DNA from: Lyngbya sp. CCAP 1446/10
Lineage (GTDB): Bacteria; Cyanobacteriota; Cyanobacteriia; Cyanobacteriales; Microcoleaceae
Reading direction: 5' to 3'
NCBI RefSeq assembly: GCF_026130175.1
Contig: NZ_JAIGNI010000013.1
Span: forward strand, 48,394-112,393
Length of the DNA stretch: 64,000 nucleotides
Position numbers and translations under genes: made by a program. Of this stretch, positions 50,750-60,382 are shown one piece after another (within the stretch, counting starts at the first letter, position 1; each line of letters begins with the position of its first letter). Under the pieces are notes generated by a model. It saw only the letters and a program-made list of their open reading frames with translations. It did no database searches and was not told the origin of the DNA.

Positions 50750-53700
50750 ATGGCAACAAGTACCAACTTTCAGCAGGACTACCAACAGGCAGAAGCAGCC
50801 TACATGGATGGCAACTATTCAGAAGCCGCATCCCTAGTTTATCAATTAGTAGAAGATTTCCCCGAAGACCCCAGCGCTCGGCTGCTGTGCGGGCACATCT
50901 ACTGCTACGGACTGCAACAGTATGAGGTGGCACGGGAACAGTACATGGTAGTGATGAGCCTGAGTGACGACCCGACTTTGGTCGAACACGCTCAGAGCGG
51001 CATTAGCCACACAGACCAATTTTTATCGGGAGAACTGCACACCGAAAGTTTCGAGGCTTTGTCTGCTGAAACTGAATTGGAATTCTACCCAGACTTGTCT
51101 ATGGAGGAAGGGCCAGAAGACGAGGATTTGGGACTTTTCCAAGGGAATTCCTCATCCATGTCCTATGGGAGTCAATCGCCACAGGACATGGAAAACGAGG
51201 AATTGGCAGACTTGGGCATGAGCGGGTTGGAGTGGGAACCAGAAGACAGCAGTGCTGCGAGCTCTGTCGAAGATTTAACTAACCCCTTTGCTGGAGACAG
51301 CGGCGCGATGGCAGCTTATGCTGATGCGTCTGAGCCGCTAGACATGGACGAATTCGGCTCGGACTTGGGAGATCCTTTTGGCTTAGATGACCCAGGGTTT
51401 GAGGCTGGTGACTTGTCTGATAGCAAAGTTTCTGGTTCCACGGCGCCTTATTCAGGAGATTTGTTTTCAGAAGCTCCAACTCAGATGCTCAACGGTCAAA
51501 GTTTTGCTAGTTCCGAAAGCGGGAATTCCTTTGACTCGGAACAACTAGACTCTCCCACCGGCCCGTCTGAGAATTTTGGCGAACCTTTTGCGCCACTCGA
51601 TTTGCCAGACGAACTCGACCTGAATGATGACGACTACGACTATCAATCCCCACCCCTGACCGGGCAAAATCACAGTCAAAAAGCACCCGATGCACAAGAG
51701 GCAGACCCTTTTGCTCAGCCGATGTCATCGGGTTTTGGGTCTTCTCGATCGCCAAACAAGCAGCCGGATGCGGGGTCGGACTACTCGTCAAACTATTCGC
51801 TGGCGGAAGACGAAACGCTGTTGATGGGAGGTGCTGTCCCGAATTCTCAAAGTCAAAGGTCGAGCCGGGGACAATTTAATTCTGCCGATCGATCAAACTC
51901 CAATAGTAACGGTTACGGCGACTCGGAACCACCGGCATTTGGCTCGATAGACAGCTTCGAGTTAGATGCTTTTGATGACGACGCTTTCAGCGATTCTTTC
52001 TCTCTTGACGAAAACGAGCAAGCGACAGCTTTCGGGGCTGCCAACAATAACGGCAGTGACTGGTCAAAAACTGGGAATGCTGAAGAACACAGTGGCTTTT
52101 TAGACGAATTTGACGATTTTGACGATTTGGGCAATTTGCCGGACTTTGACATCTCAGAAGATTCCAGCAGTTCGATCCTGACTAGAGGTAACACCAATTT
52201 CGGCAACTCGACCAGCGGGATGATGGGTACGAGCGGCAGTGGCTTGGACTTTGACAACAGCGACGGCTCGGCAATTCGAGACGATGAGATCTTTAGCATT
52301 TCCGGCCCTGCTGATGCGTCGGTATCGAATTTTGTTTCGACAGACACTGAAGCGATCGATACTTCGGTGACTGTGGAACAGGGGGGACTGGCTTTCTTGG
52401 AAAATGCCCCTCTGTTTACTAAACAGTTGTACACGGCGATCGGGGCCGGACTGGTTTCTCTGGTAGCTGTGGCTTTCGTAACTAACATTGCTTCCTATCA
52501 AGCTCTGAAGCAAGACAAGCCGGAGGCGATCGTTTACCTGCGCCAAACAGGCTGGGTAATGACGGCAGCAGCAGGTGTTACGAGCTTTTTGACTTCTTGG
52601 GGCATCGGTCAGTTGATCGCCAAGCAGGTGCGCAAGTCCTCGGAAAATTTGCAAGCTCAGTTCGATGCTGTATCTCAAGGAACTTTGGATGCTCGGGCTA
52701 CGATTTACTCGGAGGATGAATTTGGCAAAATGGCTGCTAAATTCAACCACATGGCGAAGGTGATCCAAACTACGATTAGCGATACCAGGCGCAAGTCTGA
52801 TGAGCAGGAACAGGCAAAGGAAGACTTGCAGCGCCAAGTGATTCGCTTGCTAGATGACGTGGAAGGAGCGGCTCGTGGTGACTTGACGGTGACGGCGGAA
52901 GTCACGGCAGACGTTTTGGGCGCTGTTGCTGACTCGTTTAACTTGACAATTCAAAACCTGCGCGAAATTGTCCACCAGGTGAAGCAGGCGGCTCGCGAGG
53001 TTAGCAAAGGTGCTACGGATAGTGCCAAGTTTGCGGGCGATTTGTCTTCTGACGCGCTGCGGCAGGCTGAGGAACTGGCGGCCACGCTGAATTCGGTGCA
53101 AGTCCTCACTGATGCGATTCAACGGGTCGCAGAGAGTGCTAGAGAGGCGGAAGAAGTGGCGCGGGGCGCGGCGGCAACGGCTCTGAAAGGGGGCGAGGCT
53201 GTGGAGCGAACGGTGGCCGGGATTTTAGAAATTCGAGAAACGGTAGCAGAAACCACGAGAAAAGTCAAGCGGTTGGCGGAAGCTTCTCAAGAAATTTCTA
53301 AGATTGTGGGTTTGATTGCGGCGATCGCCTCTCGGACGAACTTGTTGGCTCTTAACGCTAGTATTGAGGCAGCAAGAGCTGGGGAATCGGGAAGGGGTTT
53401 TGCGATCGTGGCGGATGAGGTGCGACAGTTGGCAGATCGATCGGCTAAGTCTTTGAAAGAAATTGAGCAGATCGTGATGCAAATTCAAAGTGAAACTGGC
53501 GCGGTAATGACGGCGATGGAAGAAGGGACGCAGCAGGTGATTGAGGGGACGAGATTGGCAGAACAGGCGAAGCGATCGCTTGAAGATATCATTCAAGTAA
53601 CTAATCGAATTGACGTGCTGGTGCGATCGATTACTGCCGACACTGTAGAACAGAATGAAACAGCTCGCTCGGTCGCCAGTGTGATGCAAGCAGTGGAATT

Positions 53701-53827
53701 AACTGCTCAGGAAACGTCCCAAGAAGCGCAGCGAGTTTCGGGTGCTTTGCAAAATTTGGTAGGTGTTGCTCGCGACCTTTTGACATCGGTAGAAAGGTTC
53801 CGAGTAGAAACAGCAGAAAGACAATAA
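50750..53827 (+). CDS. Methyl-accepting chemotaxis protein (PilJ/HmpD-like)
   Basis: A 1025-residue receptor. Residues 1-90 are a TPR-like region (YQQAEAAYMDGNYSEAASLV). Residues about 100-550 are acidic, Ser/Asp-rich and disordered, with DLGDPFGLDDPGF and DDFDDLGNLPDFD segments. Two membrane spans follow at about 565-585 (YTAIGAGLVSLVAVAFVTNI) and 598-620 (WVMTAAAGVTSFLTSWGIGQ), then HAMP (about 620-680). The cytoplasmic signalling domain ends with the hairpin tip AIASRTNLLALNASIEAARA then GESGRGFAIVADEVRQLADR. The receptor couples to CheA and CheW in type IV pilus phototaxis. Confidence 0.93.
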   Translation: MATSTNFQQDYQQAEAAYMDGNYSEAASLVYQLVEDFPEDPSARLLCGHIYCYGLQQYEVAREQYMVVMSLSDDPTLVEHAQSGISHTDQFLSGELHTESFEALSAETELEFYPDLSMEEGPEDEDLGLFQGNSSSMSYGSQSPQDMENEELADLGMSGLEWEPEDSSAASSVEDLTNPFAGDSGAMAAYADASEPLDMDEFGSDLGDPFGLDDPGFEAGDLSDSKVSGSTAPYSGDLFSEAPTQMLNGQSFASSESGNSFDSEQLDSPTGPSENFGEPFAPLDLPDELDLNDDDYDYQSPPLTGQNHSQKAPDAQEADPFAQPMSSGFGSSRSPNKQPDAGSDYSSNYSLAEDETLLMGGAVPNSQSQRSSRGQFNSADRSNSNSNGYGDSEPPAFGSIDSFELDAFDDDAFSDSFSLDENEQATAFGAANNNGSDWSKTGNAEEHSGFLDEFDDFDDLGNLPDFDISEDSSSSILTRGNTNFGNSTSGMMGTSGSGLDFDNSDGSAIRDDEIFSISGPADASVSNFVSTDTEAIDTSVTVEQGGLAFLENAPLFTKQLYTAIGAGLVSLVAVAFVTNIASYQALKQDKPEAIVYLRQTGWVMTAAAGVTSFLTSWGIGQLIAKQVRKSSENLQAQFDAVSQGTLDARATIYSEDEFGKMAAKFNHMAKVIQTTISDTRRKSDEQEQAKEDLQRQVIRLLDDVEGAARGDLTVTAEVTADVLGAVADSFNLTIQNLREIVHQVKQAAREVSKGATDSAKFAGDLSSDALRQAEELAATLNSVQVLTDAIQRVAESAREAEEVARGAAATALKGGEAVERTVAGILEIRETVAETTRKVKRLAEASQEISKIVGLIAAIASRTNLLALNASIEAARAGESGRGFAIVADEVRQLADRSAKSLKEIEQIVMQIQSETGAVMTAMEEGTQQVIEGTRLAEQAKRSLEDIIQVTNRIDVLVRSITADTVEQNETARSVASVMQAVELTAQETSQEAQRVSGALQNLVGVARDLLTSVERFRVETAERQ

Positions 53828-53968
53828 TTGATTGTTTAATGCTTTTTTTACTTGCTGATTGACAAGCACGTTTTTGTGGAAACGATGAAAGACAAAAAGT
53901 AACCTCGCAGTCTTGAAACCGCTGCGGGGATGCCAATCCAGCACCTAAATAAACTAGGAGTTGTACAG

Positions 53969-54787
53969 ATGAACGATAACATAGTAGAGGTAATTTCTGG
54001 CATATTTGGTGAGATTCAGCCGACGGGCTGTATTATCTCTACTCTTTCAAAAAATAGCAGGGGCTATGCCAACAAAAGACTTAAGGTTGACGGTGAATGG
54101 AAAACGCTTACAGTTCACCGTTTAGTATTGGAAAATAGTTTGGGTCGTCCGATTAGACCAGAATACTTTTGTTGCCATAGTTGTGATGTTCGTAACTGCA
54201 TTAATCCTAATCATTTATGGGAAGGTTCTAGACTGGAAAATTCTCAAGATAGGTTTAGCAAAGGACGGATTAAAGATGTAGGAAGCACATCTGCACCTCA
54301 ACCTCAAAAACTACCGCTAGGCATAGAAGTAATTCCTGGCATTCGGGCCCAAATACAGCCGAATGGTTGCATGATTTGTATCTTGGCTAAAAGAAGTGAT
54401 GGTTACTCCGTGAAAACTATCAAAATTAACGGTAAAAATCAAAGCTTCTATCCGCACAGACTTGTACTTGAAGATAAACTGGGAAGATCGATCAAACCGG
54501 GTTATTTTGCTTGTCACAGTTGCGACGATCGCGGTTGTGTCAATCCCGATCATTTGTGGGAAGGAACTCCCGCCGATAACTCCCGCGATTCTATAGAAAA
54601 AAACCGCTTTCCTTTCGTTCCTGGCAAGATATGCCCTAGCCGCAAGCTAAAAGCCGAACAGGTGCAGCAGATTCGCTATCTTTTAGGTGAGGGGATATCG
54701 AAAGCAGAAATAGCTAGGACATTTGCAATATCTCGCAGTCAGATTATTCTGTTGGCAAGGGGAGAGATTTACAGAGATATTCTCTAA
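53969..54787 (+). CDS. Double-HNH endonuclease with C-terminal HTH, inside the chemosensory operon
   Basis: I start at MNDNIVEVISGIFGEI (53969) because AGGAG lies 8 bp upstream; an ATG at 53930 would add 13 residues. The 272-residue product contains two copies of the same HNH module: residues about 8-95 with EYFCCHSCDVRNCINPNHLW and 120-205 with GYFACHSCDDRGCVNPDHLW, each also having VHRLVLE or PHRLVLE with the first His. This is the HNH_3-type of phage homing endonucleases. The C-terminus (LKAEQVQQIRYLLGEGISKA then EIARTFAISRSQIILLARGE) is a helix-turn-helix. It lies between the MCP and CheA genes, an unusual place for a homing-type nuclease. Confidence 0.82.
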   Translation: MNDNIVEVISGIFGEIQPTGCIISTLSKNSRGYANKRLKVDGEWKTLTVHRLVLENSLGRPIRPEYFCCHSCDVRNCINPNHLWEGSRLENSQDRFSKGRIKDVGSTSAPQPQKLPLGIEVIPGIRAQIQPNGCMICILAKRSDGYSVKTIKINGKNQSFYPHRLVLEDKLGRSIKPGYFACHSCDDRGCVNPDHLWEGTPADNSRDSIEKNRFPFVPGKICPSRKLKAEQVQQIRYLLGEGISKAEIARTFAISRSQIILLARGEIYRDIL

Positions 54788-54838
54788 GAATATTAAAATA
54801 GACCCAATACAATAACGATTAAAATCAGGAATAAAAAT

Positions 54839-57800
54839 ATGCTGCCGGAACAACAACAGAGGATTATGGGCTATTTTATTGAGGAGGCAAAAGACCATCT
54901 CAATACGATCGAACAAGGCTTGCTGAATCTGCAAACCACGATCGAAGACCCAGAACTGGTCAACGAAGTATTTAGGGCTGCTCACTCTGTCAAAGGAGGA
55001 GCCGCAATGCTGGGGCTGACCAGCATTCAGCAAACATCCCACCGACTAGAAGATAGTTTTAAAGTTTTAAAAGAGTGCAGCGTTAAAGTAGATCAACAAC
55101 TAGAGTCCCTGTTCCTGCGAATTTTTGACACATTGCAAGGGCTGTTAGAGCAACTGTCGGGGCCTTTTGGGCTGACAGAGGAATTGGGAGAACAGATGGT
55201 TCGGGAATTAGAACCCGTATTTGAAGAACTCAACCGGCACTTGGGGGGACTTGTCGGACACTGCGTTAGCGATACAGATGAGAGCAGCCCGCTGCCAGTA
55301 GCACCACAAGCTATGGCCGGAATGGGAGTCGGGGCGTTTAACTCATCGATGAGTTTTGCTGACTCTGGCTCAGCTTACCCATCCGATCTCACAACAGAAG
55401 AAAGCGCGCTGCACCTCGTATTTGACTCAGATGTGCCGGCGAGGATGCGGGAAATGCTGCAAGAGTTCAAACAACCTGAGAACTCTGACACCAGGCGACA
55501 ACTTAGGAATATTTGTCGGAACTTGAAAATGGCGGGAGAGGAATTTGAACTGCCCGACTGGATAGAATTGATTGAATGCGTAGAAAAGGCGATCGCCAAC
55601 CCAGAAAACAGCTACCGGATCTTAGCTCCAACGGTTATCAAAGATATCAAACAAGGGCAAGAACAGGTACTTTCAGGTCAATCTAGATCGATCGCACCCA
55701 GCGCCAAACTTCTGTCACTATTGCCAGCCGTTATAGTTCCCGAAACAGACTTTGAAGACTTACTGGCATTTGCTCAACCGAGTGGGCCCGGCACAAAGGC
55801 GATTTCCGTTGAAGATGCAGCTTGGGATCTGGATCTGTTGGGCGATTCCCAGCCAGACGAACAAATGCTGCCGACTATTTCTGGGCTGAGCATGGACGAG
55901 CTGTTCGAGCAACTAGATGGCGACGAGGGAGACGACTACAGGGGAGGACGATCGGCACAGTTATACAGTTCCCCTGGGTTCGGAGAGTCAGATGCAGAAA
56001 TGGGTTCTTTGAAAATCTCGACCCGCACTGGCCCGGAAGTAGGTGCTGCTGAACTCAATACTTTAGCAGATTTGTTTGATGGTGAATCCCCAGACCTTGA
56101 CGGCGCTTGGGAAGAAGAAGAAGACCTCAACTATACACAGTCAGTTACTGGAATATCGCCGGGGAGCATATTTGAGCTAGATAACGATGACAATTCAGGC
56201 GATTTTACTGATTTGTTGTTTGACGAAGACAGTGTAGAAAATTCAGAAACAAGTGCAGCACATCCTTTAGAAGATTTCACGGATTTGTTTGGGGATGATG
56301 TGCTTGGAAGCGAAGCTGATAGTTCAGTGGCGGCAGTCGATCGGGAAAAGGTGGGTTTGAGGCAACCGTCAACCCGCAAACAGTTTGAAACAGGTAATAG
56401 GCAGAATTTAGATCGGAAAGAAAGTAGCGTCAGCATTGCTAAGAAGCAAGCCGATGAAGACGCTCTCGGTACATTTTTGGACGAAGTAGCTGCCCAAAAT
56501 TCCGATGTTGTGTCGCAAAATTTAGATAATTTGTTTGGCGATTTGGATTTATCCGAAGCAGCAGATGCGCCCGCAATCTCCGAAGAATCTGCCCTCAACC
56601 CTGACGCTTTCGATACGGAATTTTCAGACGCAGCAGGTGGTGGGGATGATTGGGGAGATGCAGAAAAACCAGCTACAGCAGAAATAGACGATTTCGAGTT
56701 CCTCTCTGAGGTGGATTCGGATTCGGATTTCAGCGAGCTGTTGAGCATTACTTCTGATTTCTTTTCTCCTGAAGAGGAAACTGGGGAGAGCGGGGGCGAT
56801 CGATCTTTGGCGGATCGCGGGACACTAAATGAAGAAAGTGGCGGTGTTTTTAATATGACCTCAAATTCTGATTCTGATTTGGATATTTCTGCGGATGAAG
56901 ATTGGTTAGAAGATACTTTTGGTATGGAAGATGAGTCTGCACAATCGATCGATCTTGAACCAGAAGATACCGATTTAGATGCCCTGTTTGGGGAGATTAC
57001 TTCGGACTCGAATGCGGTCGATGAGGAAACTGTCGAGAATCGTCAGGCCGCCACTACTTCCCGAGAAGCAGCGGATTTGGCTGAATTGTTCGGTTCTGTA
57101 CCTACTACGGGTATTGAGTATGACCAAGAAACTTCTGGAGAAGTCGATGGGAATTGGTTGAATTTACCTGAGGATGCCGAGTTGCCAAGTCGTGTGGCAG
57201 CCGATGAGGGCGATTTGGCGAGTTTGTTCTCAGGATCGGAGGCGACTCTTTCTGAGGCGGGCTTGGCAGATTTGGCAGCGGTTGAAGTTGGGGTATTGTC
57301 CGATCGTCCTGATGCGGAAATTTCCAGCTTCGAGTCTGATCTGAACACTTTCGATTTATTGGAAAATATGTTTGGCGAAGCGCCTCCACCGCTGGTGGAT
57401 GCAGAACTTCCTGATGGTTTGTTCGACTCCGAAGGTGCGGATTTGTTCGATCGAGAAACAGATGCCGCAGTCGAGTCCCAGGATGAAGATGATTTGTTTG
57501 GCGCGCTGGAAACAGATTTTTCGGCCGGAGATTTAGAGGCGCTGTCGGCAGCATCTCTCGATGATATGTTTGAGGGCGATGCAGATTTGTTAGCAGATCT
57601 AGAAACCGGGGCGACTCTCAACACCGCAGAGTTTGAGGGTTTTGATGACTTGTTGGATTCGATCGATGCTGGGCCTCTGGTGACTTCGCGACTGACGGGC
57701 TTTGATGACGATGACGAAGCATCAAGCGGAGCCGATGCTTCGGAATTGGAAGATGAGTCGCTGGCGGACTTTTTTGGCGACCTTGAATCAGGCGGTGACG

Positions 57801-60085
57801 ATGCCGAAAGTAATTTTGACGATTTAGAAGCGTTGTTAATCGCAGGCGGTGCTGGGGCGACAATAGCAGCCTCTGGAAGAACAAATCAGAATCCGCTGAC
57901 AACAGAAGTTTTCTCCGATCTCGAAGATCTGCTGAGCGAGAGTGCAACTATGCCAGAAATTCCAGCACCGACGACAACTGCCCGCAAAGCTCAAGCCGCT
58001 GCCGCTTCCCAGAGCGACGACGACTTTGGCGACCTAGAAAAACTGCTGGAAGATCCAAAAGATAGCGGCCGCTCACAGGGCGAAACTAATATGGGGCAGT
58101 CGGCAATCAACAATAGACCTAGGCGGAATGCCCGCGCTGGTGGGTTCGGCGATCAAACGATGCGCGTGCCCGTCAAGCAACTGGACAACCTCAGCAACCT
58201 GATGGGGGAATTGGTAGTTAACCGCAACAGTTTGGAACAAGATCAGGAACGGATGCGGCAGTTTTTGGACAATTTGCTGCATCAAGTGACGCTGCTGAGT
58301 GATGTCAGTCAACGGACTCAGGATTTCTATGAGCGGAGTCTGTTGGAGATTGCTTTGTTGGCAAATCGGCAGGGACATCGATCGGCCTGGCGCAATGAAG
58401 AGTCATCCCACAGCCGGGAAAGTGCCTGGAGACCAGAGGAAATGGACAGGTTTACTCCTTTCCACAGTTTGGCTCAGGAGATTATTGAGCTGATCGTGCG
58501 GGTGCGGGAGTCGGCGGCCGATATTGAGTTTTTGGTGGATGAAGCAGATCAGGTGACTCGCCAACTGCGGCAAGTCACGACTCAACTGCAAGAAGGTTTG
58601 ACTCGCGCTCGGATGAAGCCGTTTGCGGAGACGACGGACAGGCTGTTCCGCGCGGTGCGGGAAATTGGGATTAAGTGCGGGAAACAGGCTCAGTTGCAGG
58701 TTGAGGGTAAGGATATTTTGATCGACAAGATGATTGTGGATCAGCTTTATGACCCGATGACTCATTTGGTGAACAATGCGATTACTCACGGCATTGAAGC
58801 GCCTGATGTGCGTCTAGCAGCCGGGAAGCCGGCAGTTGGTAAGATTACGATTCGGGCTTTCCACCAAGGGAATCAAACGGTGGTTTCGGTTTCTGATGAT
58901 GGGGCGGGAATTGACCCGCAAAAGGTGAAGGCGAAGGCGATTAAGCAGGGTTTGCTGACGGCGGCTCAGGCTCAGAGGATGTCTCGATCGGAAGTTTACA
59001 ATTTGCTGTTTATGCCCGGTTTTAGCACTCAGGAACAGGCGACGGAGTATGCGGGCAGGGGGGTCGGTATGAACGTAGTAGAGACTTCCTTGCACGAGAT
59101 TCGGGGGACTGTGGGGATTGATTCGACGCTCGGCAAAGGAACAGTATTCACCATCCGTTTACCTCTGGTGTTGAGTATTTCTAAGGCTCTGACTTGCATT
59201 AGCGATCGAGCTCGGATTGCTTTCCCGATGGACGGGGTGGAGGACATGATTGATGTACCTCGCGATCAGGTGACGACTGGGGCGGACGGTTTGCCTTGCA
59301 TTGAGTGGCGGGGTTCGATGTTGCCGTTCCGACCGCTGCGGGATTTGTTGGGTTACAACCGTCATTTGGGCCGGGGCAGTGTTTATGGGTTTAATACTGA
59401 CGATGACATGATTTCGGTGATTGTGCTGCGGTCTGCGGGCAATTTCTTGGCGGTGCAGGTGGATCAGGTTTCGACGGAACAGGAAATCGTGATTAAGCAG
59501 TTGGAGGGGCCTGTGCCGAAGCCGATCGGGATTGCGGGTGCTACGGTGCTCGGAGATGGCAAAATCGTGGCGATTGCGGATGTTCTGGAGCTGATCGATT
59601 TGGCTACTGGCAGGCTACAGAAGGAAGCTGGTGGTACGCTTTGGGATGAGAGCGATCGGGCTGCTGCTGAGGCGGAGGTTGAGAAGACTGAGCCGACTGT
59701 ACTAATTGTGGATGATTCGATTACGGTGCGATCGCTCTTGTCGATTACTTTTGAGAAGGCGGGCTACCGGGTTGAGGAAGCTCGCGACGGTAAGGAGGCT
59801 TGGGAAAAGATGAAATCTGGTTTGCCTTGCGATATCGTGTTTTGCGATATTGAGATGCCGAGAATGGATGGTTTGGAGCTACTTTCTCGGATGCAGAAGG
59901 ATACGGTTTTGTGCGAATTGCCGATCGCGATGCTAACTTCTCGTGGTGCTGACAGACACCGCCAAATGGCTTACGGTTTGGGCGCGAAGGGCTATTTCAC
60001 TAAGCCTTATTTGGAGGAGCAATTGATGGATGCTGCTGCTCGGATGTTGAAGGGTGAGGTTGTTGGTGCTCCGGTTGTTGTCTAG
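54839..60085 (+). CDS. Hybrid CheA-REC sensor kinase (PilL/HmpE-like), very long acidic linker
   Basis: A 1748-residue kinase. HPt: residues 1-120 with phospho-His49 in VFRAAHSVKGGAAMLGLTS. A second helical domain at about 185-285 lacks an HPt His. Residues about 330-1090 are an acidic linker with many LxxLF-type motifs (NLDNLFGDL, DTDLDALFGEI, ADLAELFGSV, LLENMFGEA). Kinase: RVPVKQLDNLSNLMGELVVN opens the dimerisation domain; DQLYDPMTHLVNNAITHGIE is the N box; VSDDGAGIDPQKVKAKAIKQ is the first G box; EYAGRGVGMNVVETSL is the next. A CheW domain follows, then a receiver (VLIVDDSITVRSLLSITFEK, phospho-Asp in CDIEMPRMDG). Confidence 0.94.
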   Translation: MLPEQQQRIMGYFIEEAKDHLNTIEQGLLNLQTTIEDPELVNEVFRAAHSVKGGAAMLGLTSIQQTSHRLEDSFKVLKECSVKVDQQLESLFLRIFDTLQGLLEQLSGPFGLTEELGEQMVRELEPVFEELNRHLGGLVGHCVSDTDESSPLPVAPQAMAGMGVGAFNSSMSFADSGSAYPSDLTTEESALHLVFDSDVPARMREMLQEFKQPENSDTRRQLRNICRNLKMAGEEFELPDWIELIECVEKAIANPENSYRILAPTVIKDIKQGQEQVLSGQSRSIAPSAKLLSLLPAVIVPETDFEDLLAFAQPSGPGTKAISVEDAAWDLDLLGDSQPDEQMLPTISGLSMDELFEQLDGDEGDDYRGGRSAQLYSSPGFGESDAEMGSLKISTRTGPEVGAAELNTLADLFDGESPDLDGAWEEEEDLNYTQSVTGISPGSIFELDNDDNSGDFTDLLFDEDSVENSETSAAHPLEDFTDLFGDDVLGSEADSSVAAVDREKVGLRQPSTRKQFETGNRQNLDRKESSVSIAKKQADEDALGTFLDEVAAQNSDVVSQNLDNLFGDLDLSEAADAPAISEESALNPDAFDTEFSDAAGGGDDWGDAEKPATAEIDDFEFLSEVDSDSDFSELLSITSDFFSPEEETGESGGDRSLADRGTLNEESGGVFNMTSNSDSDLDISADEDWLEDTFGMEDESAQSIDLEPEDTDLDALFGEITSDSNAVDEETVENRQAATTSREAADLAELFGSVPTTGIEYDQETSGEVDGNWLNLPEDAELPSRVAADEGDLASLFSGSEATLSEAGLADLAAVEVGVLSDRPDAEISSFESDLNTFDLLENMFGEAPPPLVDAELPDGLFDSEGADLFDRETDAAVESQDEDDLFGALETDFSAGDLEALSAASLDDMFEGDADLLADLETGATLNTAEFEGFDDLLDSIDAGPLVTSRLTGFDDDDEASSGADASELEDESLADFFGDLESGGDDAESNFDDLEALLIAGGAGATIAASGRTNQNPLTTEVFSDLEDLLSESATMPEIPAPTTTARKAQAAAASQSDDDFGDLEKLLEDPKDSGRSQGETNMGQSAINNRPRRNARAGGFGDQTMRVPVKQLDNLSNLMGELVVNRNSLEQDQERMRQFLDNLLHQVTLLSDVSQRTQDFYERSLLEIALLANRQGHRSAWRNEESSHSRESAWRPEEMDRFTPFHSLAQEIIELIVRVRESAADIEFLVDEADQVTRQLRQVTTQLQEGLTRARMKPFAETTDRLFRAVREIGIKCGKQAQLQVEGKDILIDKMIVDQLYDPMTHLVNNAITHGIEAPDVRLAAGKPAVGKITIRAFHQGNQTVVSVSDDGAGIDPQKVKAKAIKQGLLTAAQAQRMSRSEVYNLLFMPGFSTQEQATEYAGRGVGMNVVETSLHEIRGTVGIDSTLGKGTVFTIRLPLVLSISKALTCISDRARIAFPMDGVEDMIDVPRDQVTTGADGLPCIEWRGSMLPFRPLRDLLGYNRHLGRGSVYGFNTDDDMISVIVLRSAGNFLAVQVDQVSTEQEIVIKQLEGPVPKPIGIAGATVLGDGKIVAIADVLELIDLATGRLQKEAGGTLWDESDRAAAEAEVEKTEPTVLIVDDSITVRSLLSITFEKAGYRVEEARDGKEAWEKMKSGLPCDIVFCDIEMPRMDGLELLSRMQKDTVLCELPIAMLTSRGADRHRQMAYGLGAKGYFTKPYLEEQLMDAAARMLKGEVVGAPVVV

Positions 60086-60110
60086 GTTAGGTAATGTTTG
60101 AAAGGCTGTG

Positions 60111-60141
60111 ACTCCTGTGGGGATTAAACTCCTCACAGGAC
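60111..60141 (+). terminator. Hairpin after the CheA gene
   Basis: TCCTGTGGGG pairs with CTCCTCACAGGA around ATTAAA, 26 bp after the CheA stop. No clear T-run follows, so it may be a processing or attenuation site rather than a strict intrinsic terminator. Confidence 0.4.
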
Positions 60142-60382
60142 TTGTATCATCTGGCGATCGTCCTCATTGAGTCAAAATGCGGCGGGGTTATTGGAGTCGG
60201 TAAATTTACTAACGTTGATGCAGGGGGTTGGATAGTTTGGCGGAGGTTGGCCATCTTCCTCGTATACTTGTAAAAATTATTCATCTAAGAATTTATTTTC
60301 ACATCTGTTTGCGAGGCAAACCAAATAAAATAATTGGCAATATCTCGATCGCTCAGTGTTAGCGAATAGACATTCAATTAGT

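Noticed and set aside
57043..57624. Long reverse ORFs opposite the CheA linker
   Set aside because: Ser/Asn-rich antisense of acidic repeat codons; no start signal or family.
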